Source: Actinomyces sp.
GTDB taxonomy: Bacteria; Actinomycetota; Actinomycetes; Actinomycetales; Actinomycetaceae
Direction of reading: 5' to 3'
Length of the DNA: 64,000 bases
Assembly: GCA_022649165.1 (NCBI GenBank)
Contig: JALCNR010000001.1
Location: 124,001 to 188,000, forward strand
Each line of letters starts with the position of its first letter. Position 1 is the first letter of the stretch. The notes below the pieces were generated by a model. That model searched no databases. It saw only the letters and a program-made list of their open reading frames with translations, and was not told the DNA's origin. Positions 25,692 to 34,352 of this stretch are shown here, piece after piece. Made by a program: the position numbers and the translations under genes.

Positions 25692-26879
25692 ATGGGCTCC
25701 CGCGCGCGCATCCTCGACCTCTCCTTCTCCCAGCTCCGACGCGATGCGCGGGTCCTGCGCCAGCTCAGCATCGTCGCCGGCTACGGAGCGGTGACGACGC
25801 TGGGTTACGGGCCTGCCACCCCGTACTCGGACGAGCACCTCGAGATCCCCGCCGGCGCCCCCTCCCTGCCCCAGACACCGGCCGGGGTGGCGAACCTCGC
25901 CCTGCACCGCCATCGGGCCGCCGACCTGCAGGCCCCGGGCGTGCGTGCCGCCCTCTCGGCGCTGCGGGGCCGATCCTTCGACGCCGTCGTGGCCAATGAC
26001 GCGAGATCCCTGCCCCTGGCGCTGGCCGTTGCGGACGGCGCGCCGGTCTGGGCGGATCTGCACGAGTGGGCGCCCGAGGAACGCACCCAGGTGCGGTCAT
26101 GGCGCTTGCTGGTCGCCCCCTGGATCGATCACGTCTGCCGCGATGGCCTGCCGCGGGTCGCGGCCTCGACGACGGTGGGCGCGCGCATCGCCGAGCTCTA
26201 CGCCGAGCGATACGGGATCCGCCCCCGCGTGATGCGCAACGCCGCCCCGTTCGCGGACCTCTCCCCCAGCCCGGTCGCGCCCGACGGCCCGATCCGGCTC
26301 GCGCACTCCGGCGGCGCCGTGCCCGGGCGCGCCCTGGAGACCATCATCGATGCGACACTGGCGGCGGGCGGTCGCTTCACCCTGGACCTGTACCTGGTGC
26401 CCGCAGGCGACGGCGGCCGCTACCTGCGGGCCCTGCGGCGCCGCGCCGCCGGAAGTCCCGCGATCACCTTCCACGACCCCGTTCCCCCCGCCGACCTGCC
26501 GGCCGCGCTCAACGCCTACGACGTCGGCGTGTACTGGATTCCCCCCTACTCGACGAATGCGCGCCTCGCCCTGCCCAACAAGCTCTTCGACTTCGTCCAG
26601 GCGCGGCTCGCCCTGGCGGTGGGCCCGGCCGTCGAGATGGCGGAGGTCGTCGACGCCCATGGTCTGGGCGTGGTCTCCTCCGGCTTCGAGCTCCCCCAGA
26701 TCCTCGAGTCACTGCGGACACTCACCCCTGAGCGCGTCGCGACGTTCAAGGCCGCCTCCCACGCAGCGGCTCGCGGCCTCAGCTTCGAGTCCGAGGCGCG
26801 CGTCGCCCGGGACATCCTCGAGGGTCCGCTGGGACTGGGGCCGGAGCACGGTGCGGACGGGCAGGAGGCCCGCGCATGA
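25692..26879 (+). CDS. Glycosyltransferase, GT-B fold
   Basis: 395 residues. Two Rossmann halves are visible: N-terminal LDLSFSQLRRDARVLRQL with VVANDARSLPLALAVAD, and C-terminal AHSGGAVPGRALETII, FTLDLYLVPAG and LPNKLFDFVQARLALAVGPA, the nucleotide-sugar binding end. It probably adds a sugar to a lipid-linked surface glycan at the inner membrane face. ATG overlap (ATGA) joins it to the UDP-GlcNAc 2-epimerase gene. The donor sugar is unknown. Confidence 0.8.
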   Translation: MGSRARILDLSFSQLRRDARVLRQLSIVAGYGAVTTLGYGPATPYSDEHLEIPAGAPSLPQTPAGVANLALHRHRAADLQAPGVRAALSALRGRSFDAVVANDARSLPLALAVADGAPVWADLHEWAPEERTQVRSWRLLVAPWIDHVCRDGLPRVAASTTVGARIAELYAERYGIRPRVMRNAAPFADLSPSPVAPDGPIRLAHSGGAVPGRALETIIDATLAAGGRFTLDLYLVPAGDGGRYLRALRRRAAGSPAITFHDPVPPADLPAALNAYDVGVYWIPPYSTNARLALPNKLFDFVQARLALAVGPAVEMAEVVDAHGLGVVSSGFELPQILESLRTLTPERVATFKAASHAAARGLSFESEARVARDILEGPLGLGPEHGADGQEARA

Positions 26880-27991
26880 GGGTCGCCTCCGTGGTCGGCG
26901 CCCGCCCGCAGTTCGTCAAGCTGGCGCCCGTCGCCCACGCCTTCTCCCGCGCCGGCGTCGACCACGCGATCATCCACACGGGCCAGCACTACGACCCGAT
27001 GCTCTCCGAGGTCTTCTTCGAGGAGCTCGGCATCCCGGCCCCCGATGTGCACCTGGGGATCGGCTCCGGGTCCCACGGGCACCAGACGGGCCGGATGCTG
27101 GAGGCGCTCGACGACGCGCTCCCCGGGCTCGCCCCCGACTGGGTGCTGGTCTACGGCGACACGAACTCCACGCTGGCGGCGGCGCTGTGCGCGGTGAAGG
27201 CCCATCTGCCCGTCGCCCATCTGGAGGCGGGGCTACGCTCCTTCGACCGAGCCATGCCCGAGGAGATCAACCGCGTCCTCACCGACCACGCCGCCGACCT
27301 CCTCCTCGCTCCGACCTCGGTGGCGGCCGAACACCTGACCGACGAGGGCCTGGGCGCGCGCACGATGGTCGTCGGGGACGTCATGACCGATGTCCTGCTG
27401 GACACGCGCGACGCGGTGGCCGGCGCGCCTTCGCCGCTCGCCCGGGAACTCGGCGTGGAACCCGGCGCCTATTCCGTCGCCACCATCCACCGTCCCCAGA
27501 ACACCGACGATCCCGCCCGGCTGCGCCGCGTCCTGGGATCGCTGGCCGCTGTCGGGCACCCCGTCGTGTTGCTCGCCCACCCCCGTCTGGTGGCCCGGTG
27601 CGCCGAGTTCGGCATCCCGCTGCTCCCCTCCCCGGAGGATCCCGGGGTCTGCGGGCCGTCGCCCCTCGACGGAGGCGGCTGTCTCCTGATCCATCGCCCC
27701 CTCGGCTACCGCGAACTCGTGGCGTCCGTGCTGGCCGCCCGCGGCGTCATCACCGACTCCGGCGGGCTGCAGAAGGAGGCCTTCCTGCTGCGCGTCCCCG
27801 CCACCACGGTGCGGCCGACCACCGAATGGGTCGAGACCGTGGATCTCGGGTGGAACGTCCTGGTCGGGCCCGGTCCGGACCTTGTGGCCGCCGCGACCCG
27901 CCCCCGCCCCGAGGACACCGGCGCCGCTCCGTACGGCGACGGGCACACCGCCGACCGCGTCGCGAGGGTGCTGGCCGAGCGCGCCGGTTGA
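26876..27991 (+). CDS. UDP-GlcNAc 2-epimerase family (WecB/WbpI-like)
   Basis: 371 residues. Family hallmarks: SVVGARPQFVKLAPV, HTGQHYDPMLSEVFFEELGI, YGDTNSTLAAALCAVK, HLEAGLRSFDRAMPEEINR, ATIHRPQNTDDP and ITDSGGLQKEAFLLRVPATT. The enzyme inverts C2 of UDP-GlcNAc or of UDP-diacetamido-glucuronic acid. RPTTEWVETVDLGWNVLVG is close to the WbpI/WlbD branch, and a dehydrogenase, aminotransferase and acetyltransferase set lies 5 kb away, so UDP-ManNAc3NAcA synthesis is favoured. Translationally coupled to the upstream glycosyltransferase. Confidence 0.88.
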   Translation: MRVASVVGARPQFVKLAPVAHAFSRAGVDHAIIHTGQHYDPMLSEVFFEELGIPAPDVHLGIGSGSHGHQTGRMLEALDDALPGLAPDWVLVYGDTNSTLAAALCAVKAHLPVAHLEAGLRSFDRAMPEEINRVLTDHAADLLLAPTSVAAEHLTDEGLGARTMVVGDVMTDVLLDTRDAVAGAPSPLARELGVEPGAYSVATIHRPQNTDDPARLRRVLGSLAAVGHPVVLLAHPRLVARCAEFGIPLLPSPEDPGVCGPSPLDGGGCLLIHRPLGYRELVASVLAARGVITDSGGLQKEAFLLRVPATTVRPTTEWVETVDLGWNVLVGPGPDLVAAATRPRPEDTGAAPYGDGHTADRVARVLAERAG

Positions 27992-28061
27992 GACCGGTCT
28001 CCGCCGCGGTCTCCCCGCGGGATCGGCTCCAGGCCCACGGGGACGGCCTCGCCGGCGCCCG

Positions 28062-29297
28062 TCAGCTTTGGGGCCGGCGCGCAACGGCGAGGACGACCTC
28101 GGCGGCGTCCCTCCCGGTGACTGCCAGCGAGCGGTGAGCGGCCACCCACGAGCGCAGGCGGGCCCCTTCGCGTGGACGCGCCAGGACGTCGCGGACGGCG
28201 TCGGCGACGGCCCCCGCATCGAAGGACGCTGCGACAGCCCCCAGGCCGGCCCCGGCCACGTCCTCTGCGACGGGGCCGGTGCCCGCGTAGACCACCGGCG
28301 TCCCGCAGGACAGCGCCGCCAGCACCTTCGTCGGATACGCGAAGTCGTAGCCCCGCCCCGGGACGATCGACACGAGGGCGGCCCGGGCCCGCGCCTGCCA
28401 CGCGGCGGCTTCCTCGGGCGGACGCCGGCCGAGGACGTGGACGCGGGGATCGCCCTCGGCGCGCCGAGCGATCGCCTCCATGTCGGAGCCCTGGCCCAAG
28501 TACACGAGATGGAGGTCGGGGAACTCCTCGCGCACCCGAGCGAAGGCGTCGAGGAAGATGCCGGCGCCCTGCCACTGCGAGGCCGTGCCGGCGTAGACCA
28601 GGTACGGGGCGTCGCGGAGGTCCCCTGGTTCCGCGCCGCCCGACGAGGACGGCCCGGCCGGGTTGAACAGGGAGATGTCGATCCCGTTGAGGACCACCTC
28701 GATGTCGCGCGCGCCGAGCTCGCGGACGCGCTCGGCGACGCCCTGGTTGACCGCGATGACCCGCGTCGCCCCGCGCAGCGCGAAGCGCTCGACGACGCGC
28801 AGGGCCCTCACGACGGCACGCGGCGCCCCCATCGACTCCGAGGCGTCCGACCACACGTCGGCCGCGTAATAGACGTAGGGGACGCCCAGCAGGGAGGAGG
28901 CGACGCGCACGACGGCGCCCGTGGTCGGCGGCGGCTCGGCCACGATGACGTCCGGGCGCGGGCGGGTGGCCAGCAGGCGCGCCGCCAGGGGCGCGTCGAA
29001 GGAGAGGTACTGGAGATAGCCCTTGAGGTAGCCGGACCGGTCGCGCAGCGTCCGGGCACGGCGGATGCTGACGCCCTCGGGATCCCGGGAGGTGTCGAGG
29101 TCCGGGGGCCTCGAGGTGAGCACCCGCACCCGTGCTCCGGCGTCGCGCAGCGCCCGGGAGAGCGCGTCGAGGCGGAAGGCCGCGGCCGCCGCCTCGGGCG
29201 TGAAGATCCGGGTCGCCACGAGGATGCGCGGGGGGTTCCGGCGCGCGGAGCCCGGGTGGGGAGAAGGGGATCTCGGGGATCGACGAGGACGGATCAC
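28062..29297 (-). CDS. Glycosyltransferase family 4
   Basis: 411 residues. The N-terminal domain ILVATRIFTPEAAAAAFRLD resembles WbuB/fucosaminyl-type transferases. The C-terminal domain has APYLVYAGTASQWQGAGIFL, DLHLVYLGQGSDME, and the EX7E-like region VSIVPGRGYDFAYPTKVLAAL. It is likely part of the same surface glycan pathway. It converges on the epimerase gene and is divergent from the flippase, with a dispersed palindrome between. Confidence 0.82.
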   Translation of the reverse strand: MIRPRRSPRSPSPHPGSARRNPPRILVATRIFTPEAAAAAFRLDALSRALRDAGARVRVLTSRPPDLDTSRDPEGVSIRRARTLRDRSGYLKGYLQYLSFDAPLAARLLATRPRPDVIVAEPPPTTGAVVRVASSLLGVPYVYYAADVWSDASESMGAPRAVVRALRVVERFALRGATRVIAVNQGVAERVRELGARDIEVVLNGIDISLFNPAGPSSSGGAEPGDLRDAPYLVYAGTASQWQGAGIFLDAFARVREEFPDLHLVYLGQGSDMEAIARRAEGDPRVHVLGRRPPEEAAAWQARARAALVSIVPGRGYDFAYPTKVLAALSCGTPVVYAGTGPVAEDVAGAGLGAVAASFDAGAVADAVRDVLARPREGARLRSWVAAHRSLAVTGRDAAEVVLAVARRPQS

Positions 29298-29408
29298 GGA
29301 TGGCTTTCCGATCGACGGACGGGACGACAGACGAGGCGGCGCGGACCGCCACGCTCCAAGTGTGCCTCACCGCCAGGCGCGCCCGACTGCGCGCCGCTCC
29401 CCCGGACT

Positions 29409-29442
29409 CGCCGAGTGGTCGCGCGCATGCGACCACTCGGCG
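29409..29442. repeat. 34-bp dispersed palindrome, copy 1
   Basis: Arms CGCCGAGTGGTCGC and GCGACCACTCGGCG pair perfectly around GCGCAT. It lies in the divergent intergenic region, 112 bp from the GT4 start and 55 bp before the flippase start. Confidence 0.9.
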
Positions 29443-29496
29443 GGGCCGTGGTCCCCGCGCCCGGTCCAGCTTCCACCCGGGTGCCACAATGGGCGG

Positions 29497-30876
29497 GTGA
29501 GATCCGGCCCCTGGCAGCGTGCGCGCGCCCTCCTCGCACGCTCACCCACCGCGGTCAATGTGGGCACGTTGATGTCGGGCACCGTGCTCTCCCAGGTCAT
29601 CATGCTGCTCACCCAGGCAGTCGTCTCCCGCTACTTCGGCCCGCAGGAATACGGCTCTTTCGCCGCTTTCATGGCGATTCCCCAGACCGTGGCCGTCATC
29701 GCCGGACTCCGCTACGACATGGCCGTCGTCCTGCCGAAGCGCGACGCCGACGCGCGGAAGCTGGTTCGCGCCGTCCTCGTCATCGCCACGATCGCCTCCA
29801 TCGTGACGTCGGCGCTCACCTGGGCAGCCGCCCCCACGATCGCGAGCTGGATGAACCGGCCGGAACTGGCGCCGTGGCTGGGCTGGTCCGGCGTCATCGT
29901 CTGGGCGACCGCCACGGTCAACCTCATGGGGTACTGGTTCACACGCACAATCAACTACTCAGCAATCTCAGCCAATCGACTCCAGCAGTCCGCCACGGTC
30001 GAGGGCGCCCGTATCCTGGCCGGAGCCACGGGACACGCCGGTGGGATCGGCGGGCAGATGTTCGGGCAGGTCCTCGGACAGGTCCTCGCGGCATTGACGA
30101 TGCTGTGGCGGGGGCGCGACGCATGGCGTCAAGATCCTTCGACCGTCGCGAGTGGTCGCAAGCAGGCGACCACTCGACGAACAGAAGACGAGGAAGCGCC
30201 AGCCGCGTCCACGCGCGCGCTCCTCCGCCGCTACCGGCGCATGCCCCTGTTCAATGCTCCGAACGCCTTGGTCGACGCCGTGAGGACAAACGGGATCGTC
30301 CTGCTCATCGGCCTCGACTACACGGTCGCCGTCCAGGGCCAGTTCGGCAAGGCCTGGCTTCTCATGCAAGCCCCCCTGGCACTGATCAACGGAGCGGTCT
30401 CCCAGGTCTTCTTCCAGCGGTTCGCTACCACGCCGCGCGGACAGATGCGGGCGCTCGTCGACAAATCGGTGCGGATGTCGCTCCTTGCCGGACTCATCCC
30501 CTTCGCCCTGCTGGGCGTGATCTCCCCGTGGCTCTTTCCCTGGTACCTCGGTGACCAATGGGAGCTTGCCGGCCAGATCGCCCGGGCCCTGGTGCCGTGG
30601 CTTTACCTCAACCTGGCGACGTCGCCGATCTCAACCGTTTTTGTCGTCGCCGACCGTCAAGGCGCAATGTTGACGTTCGCCTGCGCATATGCCGCGGCAC
30701 CGCTGGCAACCATCGCGCTGCTCGGTGCGCATGGCACAGGGATCGTCACCCTGGTGTGGATCGTCTCGACGATGATGGCCGTTCTATTGGCAGGACTGGT
30801 GCTCCTCACCCGGCGGGTGGCGACGCAATGGGACGCCGCAGTCCCTCCGACTGCGGGCCGGGACACTCCGGCATGA
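29497..30876 (+). CDS. Polysaccharide flippase (Wzx/MATE-like, MVF superfamily)
   Basis: 459-residue membrane protein with 10 or more helices; the first is SQVIMLLTQAVVSRYFGPQEYGSF, typical of oligosaccharide flippases (PST family). It should move undecaprenyl-linked sugar units across the membrane. GTG 29497 lies 6 nt after CACAAT (29485-29490). A dispersed palindrome is inserted in the cytosolic loop near residue 220 and is translated as SGRKQATTRR without breaking the frame. The stop overlaps the next glycosyltransferase start (ATGA). Confidence 0.85.
   Translation: MRSGPWQRARALLARSPTAVNVGTLMSGTVLSQVIMLLTQAVVSRYFGPQEYGSFAAFMAIPQTVAVIAGLRYDMAVVLPKRDADARKLVRAVLVIATIASIVTSALTWAAAPTIASWMNRPELAPWLGWSGVIVWATATVNLMGYWFTRTINYSAISANRLQQSATVEGARILAGATGHAGGIGGQMFGQVLGQVLAALTMLWRGRDAWRQDPSTVASGRKQATTRRTEDEEAPAASTRALLRRYRRMPLFNAPNALVDAVRTNGIVLLIGLDYTVAVQGQFGKAWLLMQAPLALINGAVSQVFFQRFATTPRGQMRALVDKSVRMSLLAGLIPFALLGVISPWLFPWYLGDQWELAGQIARALVPWLYLNLATSPISTVFVVADRQGAMLTFACAYAAAPLATIALLGAHGTGIVTLVWIVSTMMAVLLAGLVLLTRRVATQWDAAVPPTAGRDTPA
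30146..30179. repeat. 34-bp dispersed palindrome, copy 2, inside flippase gene
   Basis: Core GAGTGGTCGC, centre AAGCAG, GCGACCACTCGACG; the outer left arm is altered (TCGC). It is translated in frame as part of a hydrophilic loop. Confidence 0.85.
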
Positions 30877-32069
30877 GACTCGCACTCGCCAAGGCGACAT
30901 GGCAGATCCCGCCGACGTACTTCGCGGTCCAACACGCGCTGGCCCTCCAGGAGGAAACCCCCGACATCGACGTCCACGCCTTCACCTTCGCCTCCGACGT
31001 GCGCGACCCGGCCGTGCGCGAACGCATCCCCGTGACCGACGCGGTCCCGGCGCGACTGGGCCCCTTCCCGCTATCCCCCGCCTCCCGATCACGGCTCGCG
31101 TGGCTCTTCCAGTCCCGGATGGGGCACGAGATCCGCGCTTGGTCCCCCGACGTCGTCCACCAGCACGCCGCGACGTGGTCCCTGCCCGCCGTCCATGCCG
31201 CTCGAGCCCTGGGAGTCCCGCTCGTCACCACGCTCCACGGGGCCGACGCCTTCGGAGGCTCCCTCACGAGGGCGTCCCGCGCCTCTGCGAGCCGGATCGC
31301 CGGACGTTGGATGCAGCGCAACCTGGACGCCGCCTCCCAGGAGTCTGCGGTCGTCCTGGCCGTGTCCCGCTACCTGGCGGATACGGCCGTGAGGAACGGC
31401 GTCCCCGCGCACCGCCTGCGGGTCCATTACCAGGGAGTCGACACCGACTGGTTCACGCCCGCACCCATACCCGCCGAGTGGTCGCATGCACGTGACCACT
31501 CGCGGGAGTTGCTGTTCGTCGGGGCACTCACTCCCCTCAAGGGGGTCATGGATCTGCTGGCCGTCTCCGAGTCCCTGGCCCTGATTCACCCTCATCGGCT
31601 TACCATCGTCGGGGACGGCCCCCTGGCTCCGCAGATCCGCCGGGCGGCCGCCCTCGACCCCGGGCGCGTGAGGTGGGTGGGCGCGCTGGATCGCGCCGCT
31701 GTGCGCGAGCGGATGCGGGCGGCCGACGCCCTGGTCCTCCCGACCCGCACCATGGCCGGCGGGCGCGCCGAGGCCGCGGGCCTGGTGCTGCTGGAGGCCC
31801 AGGCGTGCGCGACCCCGGTCGTCGTCAACGCGGTCGGAGGGACACCCGAGATGATGGTCGACGGCTCCACTGGCTTCGCCACCCGCGAGCGCGACCCAGG
31901 CTCGCTGGCGGACGCGCTCACCCGCATCCTCGCGATGCCCGACGACGAACTCGCCGAGATGGGCTGCCAGGCACGCCGCTGGGTGGTCGCCGAACGGTCC
32001 CTCGCCGCATCGACGCGCGAGCTGCTGGGAATCTACCGGGATCTCACAGAGGCGACCCCGCGGATCTGA
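30873..32069 (+). CDS. Glycosyltransferase family 4
   Basis: 398 residues. N-terminal acceptor domain: LALAKATWQIPPTYFAV, then VVHQHAATWSLPAVHAARAL and VTTLHGADAFGG. C-terminal donor domain: LLFVGALTPLKGVMDLLAV, HRLTIVGDGPLAPQIRRA, and GLVLLEAQACATPVVVNAVG (EX7E). The dispersed palindrome encodes AEWSHARDHS exactly at the junction of the two domains (about residues 201-211). Translationally coupled to the flippase. A degraded copy of its first 90 bp lies at 43330-43419. Confidence 0.88.
   Translation: MRLALAKATWQIPPTYFAVQHALALQEETPDIDVHAFTFASDVRDPAVRERIPVTDAVPARLGPFPLSPASRSRLAWLFQSRMGHEIRAWSPDVVHQHAATWSLPAVHAARALGVPLVTTLHGADAFGGSLTRASRASASRIAGRWMQRNLDAASQESAVVLAVSRYLADTAVRNGVPAHRLRVHYQGVDTDWFTPAPIPAEWSHARDHSRELLFVGALTPLKGVMDLLAVSESLALIHPHRLTIVGDGPLAPQIRRAAALDPGRVRWVGALDRAAVRERMRAADALVLPTRTMAGGRAEAAGLVLLEAQACATPVVVNAVGGTPEMMVDGSTGFATRERDPGSLADALTRILAMPDDELAEMGCQARRWVVAERSLAASTRELLGIYRDLTEATPRI
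31472..31505. repeat. 34-bp dispersed palindrome, copy 3, inside glycosyltransferase gene
   Basis: Left arm CGCCGAGTGGTCGC, centre ATGCAC, right arm GTGACCACTCGCGG. It is translated AEWSHARDHS and lies in the linker between the two Rossmann domains, a place likely to tolerate insertion. Confidence 0.88.
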
Positions 32070-32093
32070 GCAGCCTCCCCGACAGCGGCCCCG

Positions 32094-32127
32094 CGCCGAG
32101 TGGTCGCATGCGGGCGACCACTCGGCG
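32094..32127. repeat. 34-bp dispersed palindrome, copy 4
   Basis: Perfect arms around ATGCGG. It lies between the convergent glycosyltransferase and oxidoreductase genes (24 bp and 15 bp from their stop codons), where it could also end transcription from both sides. Confidence 0.9.
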
Positions 32128-32142
32128 AAAAAGCACGGACGA

Positions 32143-33186
32143 TCAGGACAGGCGGACGGATTCCCCGGTGCGGGCGGACTCCAGCACAGCCTCCACGACG
32201 CGCAGGGTCTCGACGCCCTCGGCCATCGTGACATGGTCCGACCCCACCCCCCGGACCGCATCGCGGAAGTGCTCGATCTCGACAGCGAGCGGCTCGCGCT
32301 TGACGAGCGCGTACCGCGTGACGGTGCCCTCGGAGACCCCGCGGAACGCGGCGATCTGATCCCACTCGAGGGGGATCGAGCCGTTCTCGTAATAGGTGAG
32401 ATCGCTCATCGCGGTGTCGGCGACCAGAGCCCCGCGCTCGCCGGTGACGATCGTCGTCCGGTCCTTGTACGGGGACAGCCAGTTCACCAGGTGGTTGACG
32501 AGGACGCCGCCCTCGAGGCGACCGGAAGCGACGACCATGTCCTCGAACTCGCGCCCCGAACGATAGGCGGTCTGCGCGTACACGGACTCATAGCGCGCGC
32601 CGGCCACCCATGCCGTGAGATCGATGTCGTGGGTGGCGAGGTCCTTGACCACGCCGACATCCGAGATACGGGCCGGGAAGGGAGACTGGCGCCGGGTCGC
32701 GATCTGGTGGATGGCGCCCAGCTGGCCCTCCGCGATGCGCCGGCGCATGTCGAGGAGGGCCGGGTTACACCGTTCGACGTAGCCGACCGCACCGACCAGT
32801 CCCGCCCGGTCGAACGCGTCGGCGACCCGCCGGCCCGCGGCGACGTCGACGGCCAGCGGCTTCTCGACGAGGGTGTGGACACCCGCCTCCGCGAGTGCGA
32901 GCGCCGCGTCCTCGTGGAAGACCGTGGGCACGGCGATGATCGCCGCATCGAGGCCGACGTCGATGAGCTCCTGGACCCCGCCGAGCAGCGGCAGGCCGCC
33001 GGCGACGCCGAAACGGTCGCCTGCCGGATCCGCGACCGCCACCAGGTCCAGACCCGGTGTCGCCCGCACATTGCGGACATGGTGGCGGCCCATCGAGCCG
33101 ATCCCCAACACGCCGACGCGCAGCGGGGCGGCGCCGCCCTCGTTCTGATGTCCCCCGGACCGTCCGCCCGTCCCCCCCGCGGTCAT
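32143..33186 (-). CDS. Gfo/Idh/MocA oxidoreductase, WbpB/WlbA-like sugar dehydrogenase
   Basis: 347 residues. Rossmann motif RVGVLGIGSMGRHHVRNV, then HTLVEKPLAVDVAAG with the EKP signature, and KDLATHDIDLTAWVAG with the catalytic His/Asp. In the WbpB/WlbA pathway such enzymes oxidise C3 of UDP-GlcNAc uronic acid. The next genes encode an aminotransferase and an acetyltransferase, the exact partners for making a 3-acetamido sugar. A 4-bp overlap (ATGA) joins it to the aminotransferase. Confidence 0.82.
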   Translation of the reverse strand: MTAGGTGGRSGGHQNEGGAAPLRVGVLGIGSMGRHHVRNVRATPGLDLVAVADPAGDRFGVAGGLPLLGGVQELIDVGLDAAIIAVPTVFHEDAALALAEAGVHTLVEKPLAVDVAAGRRVADAFDRAGLVGAVGYVERCNPALLDMRRRIAEGQLGAIHQIATRRQSPFPARISDVGVVKDLATHDIDLTAWVAGARYESVYAQTAYRSGREFEDMVVASGRLEGGVLVNHLVNWLSPYKDRTTIVTGERGALVADTAMSDLTYYENGSIPLEWDQIAAFRGVSEGTVTRYALVKREPLAVEIEHFRDAVRGVGSDHVTMAEGVETLRVVEAVLESARTGESVRLS

Positions 33187-34352
33187 GCGCGCCCCTCAGC
33201 GCGGTCACGGGCGCACGCCGTGACGGCGCGGGCCACCCGCTCGAGGTCGTCCCGCGAGAGCGCGGGATGGACGGGCAGTGAGACGACCTCACGGGCTGCG
33301 CGCTCCGTCTCAGGCAGGTCCAGGCCCGGGGCGAAGGACGCCAGGGAGGGCAGGCGATGGTTCGGGATCGGGTAGAACACGCCGGATCCGACCTGCCACT
33401 GCTCGCGCAGCGCCTCGGCGAAGCGGTCACGCTGCTCCCCCGACGCCCCGTTCACGCGGATCGTGTACTGGTGATAGACGTGACCCGCTCCCGCGGCGAC
33501 CGGGGGCACCACGACGGCGGACTCCGGACCGGAGGCGGGCAAGCCGGACTGCGTCAGCCCCTCGCGGATCGCTCGGTCGAGGAACGCGGCGTTCGCGCGG
33601 CGCCGCTCGGTCCATGCCGGCAGCTTGGCCAGTTGCACGCGGCCGATCGCAGCATGGATGTCGGTCATCCGGTTGTTGAGGCCGACCAGCTCGTTCGCGT
33701 ACCTCCTCTCCATGCCTTGGTTGCGCAGGAGGCGGACACGGCGGGCGAGCCCCACGTCGGAGGTGGTCACCATGCCTCCCTCGCCGGCCGTCATGTTCTT
33801 CGTCGGGTACAGGCTGAACGCGCCGAACGCGCCGAACGTCCCCACGCGCCTCCCGCCGAGCGAGGCGCCGTGGGCCTGGGCCGCGTCCTCGAAGAGGGCG
33901 AGACCGTGACGCTGGGCGATCCGGGAGAATGCCGTCATATCGGCCGGATGACCGTATAGGTGCACAGGCATGATAGCGGCCGTCCGCGGCGTGATCGCCG
34001 CCTCGGCCGCCTGGGGCGATAGGCAGAAGGTCTCGGGGTCGATGTCGGCGAACACCGGCGCAGCACCCGTGATCGCCACCGCGTTCGCCGTGGCGGCGAA
34101 CGTGAAGGAGGGGACGATGACCTCGTCCCCCGGTCCGATCCCGGCGGCGAGGAGCCCCAGGTGCAGGGCCGACGTCCCCGAGTTCACCGCCACGGCCTCC
34201 GCTCCGGGGGTGAGCGCGGCCGCGAACTCCTCCTCGAAGGCCGCCACCTGGGGGCCCTGCGCGAGCATGCCCGAGCGGAGCACGGAGCCGACGGCCTCGA
34301 CCTCCTCATCCCCGATGATCGGGTGGGCTGCGGGAATCATCTGTTCAGTCAT
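33183..34352 (-). CDS. DegT/DnrJ/EryC1 aminotransferase, WbpE/WlbC-like
   Basis: 389-residue PLP enzyme. Motifs: GPQVAAFEEEFAAAL, NSGTSALHLGLLAAGIGPGD, VIVPSFTFAATANAV, LFEDAAQAHGASLGG (PLP Asp/Gln), and FSLYPTKNMTAGEGGM with the PLP-binding Lys in PTKN. It transfers an amino group to a 3-keto nucleotide sugar. It overlaps the acetyltransferase gene by 8 bp and the dehydrogenase by 4 bp. Confidence 0.9.
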   Translation of the reverse strand: MTEQMIPAAHPIIGDEEVEAVGSVLRSGMLAQGPQVAAFEEEFAAALTPGAEAVAVNSGTSALHLGLLAAGIGPGDEVIVPSFTFAATANAVAITGAAPVFADIDPETFCLSPQAAEAAITPRTAAIMPVHLYGHPADMTAFSRIAQRHGLALFEDAAQAHGASLGGRRVGTFGAFGAFSLYPTKNMTAGEGGMVTTSDVGLARRVRLLRNQGMERRYANELVGLNNRMTDIHAAIGRVQLAKLPAWTERRRANAAFLDRAIREGLTQSGLPASGPESAVVVPPVAAGAGHVYHQYTIRVNGASGEQRDRFAEALREQWQVGSGVFYPIPNHRLPSLASFAPGLDLPETERAAREVVSLPVHPALSRDDLERVARAVTACARDRAEGRA